From NCBI GenBank assembly GCA_937930605.1, contig CALHBZ010000162.1, positions 1 to 5,671 on the forward strand: 5,671 nt of DNA. Reading direction: 5' to 3'. Shown in pieces: positions 5,372 to 5,671 of this stretch (within the stretch, counting starts at the first letter, position 1; each line of letters starts with the position of its first letter). The translations under genes were made by a program, and so were the position numbers. This DNA is from Streptococcus oralis (GTDB taxonomy: Bacteria > Bacillota > Bacilli > Lactobacillales > Streptococcaceae). Under the pieces are notes generated by a model, which saw nothing but the letters and a program-made list of their open reading frames with translations, was not told where the DNA came from and searched no databases.

Positions 5372-5671
5372 CTATCCAATACCAGCTCTCAATGTTGCTT
5401 CTTTCAATTCTTGTTTACGGTAACTACGAGGGAGAAAAGCACGAATCTCATCTTCATTAAAACCGATCTGCATGCGTTTGGTATCTATAATAATTGGGCG
5501 ACGCAAAAGACTAGGATATTGCTCAATCAACTGAAGCAACTCCGATACCGAAATACTCTCTACATCAATATCCAATTTTTGAAAAATTTTTGAGCGAGTT
5601 GAAATGATGTCATCAGTACCATTTTCGGTCAAGGAAAGAATGTGTTGCAATTCTTTTCTTGTTAAAGGACT
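5372..5671 (-). CDS. spxA1: Spx/SpxA family transcriptional regulator (5' end cut by window edge)
   Basis: This global thiol/oxidative-stress regulator of the ArsC-like family binds the RNA polymerase alpha C-terminal domain rather than DNA alone. The frame is open to the window edge, so 99 codons plus TAG are visible. By recalled alignment with B. subtilis Spx, the first visible residue (Ser in SPLTRKELQ) is about residue 35. The redox CxxC near residue 10 therefore lies outside, and the full protein would be about 133 residues. Conserved features visible are TENGTDDIISTRSK (the Gly52 and Arg60 equivalents that contact RNA polymerase), LLRRPIIIDTKRMQIGFNEDEIRAFLPR (given in part: RRPI, with the Arg92 equivalent, then NEDEIR), and a C-terminal tail ending AGIG. 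A TTG at 5650-5648 is an internal leucine codon, not the start. Streptococci have SpxA1 and SpxA2. I choose SpxA1 because I recall it next to UPF0223 and pst genes in S. mutans, so the paralogue number is less sure than the family. Confidence 0.9.
   Translation of the reverse strand, partial: SPLTRKELQHILSLTENGTDDIISTRSKIFQKLDIDVESISVSELLQLIEQYPSLLRRPIIIDTKRMQIGFNEDEIRAFLPRSYRKQELKEATLRAGIG

Noticed and set aside
5648..5650. TTG as the start of the Spx gene
   Set aside because: The frame continues upstream to the window edge with Spx-like residues, so this is an internal leucine codon.

Overview
The window looks like chromosomal core DNA of a low-GC Gram-positive bacterium, most likely a Streptococcus of the mitis/pneumoniae group. 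This rests on protein sequences I recognise (PstS, Spx, the N-terminus of PstB), on strong AAGGAG-type ribosome binding sites, and on my memory that streptococci place a pst operon next to an RsmF-like rRNA methyltransferase, an IMPase-family gene, a UPF0223 gene and spxA. Species-level assignment is inference. All genes lie on the minus strand, so transcription runs from high to low coordinates. I see no mobile elements, tRNA or rRNA genes, or CRISPR.

Region 1 (5671 to 3025) is a compact four-gene cluster. It holds the Spx-family RNA polymerase-binding regulator (5' end cut off by the window edge), a UPF0223 protein, an inositol-monophosphatase-family phosphatase and a 16S rRNA m5C methyltransferase. 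The junctions are 0 nt, an 11-nt overlap and 0 nt, so these genes are almost certainly cotranscribed and partly translationally coupled. The phosphatase appears to start with TTG.

Region 2 (3024 to 2815) is the only real intergenic gap, 210 bp. I find no convincing rho-independent terminator for region 1. There is a weak candidate promoter for the pst operon. Downstream of it, the presumed pstS leader holds several inverted repeats, two of which interlock as an H-type pseudoknot would. This is the least explained part of the window.

Region 3 (2814 to 1) is the start of a high-affinity phosphate ABC importer operon. It runs lipoprotein PstS (GTG start), permeases PstC and PstA, and the first 44 codons of the ATPase PstB. 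Junctions are a 1-nt overlap, an 11-nt overlap and a 10-nt gap, and each downstream ribosome binding site lies within or across the end of the gene before it. PstS captures phosphate outside the membrane, PstC/PstA form the channel, and PstB powers transport. More pst genes and phoU would be expected beyond position 1, but they are not visible.

Overall this is ordinary housekeeping DNA. The points worth a second look are the structured pstS leader, the missing terminator between a stress-regulator operon and a phosphate operon, and the non-ATG starts.
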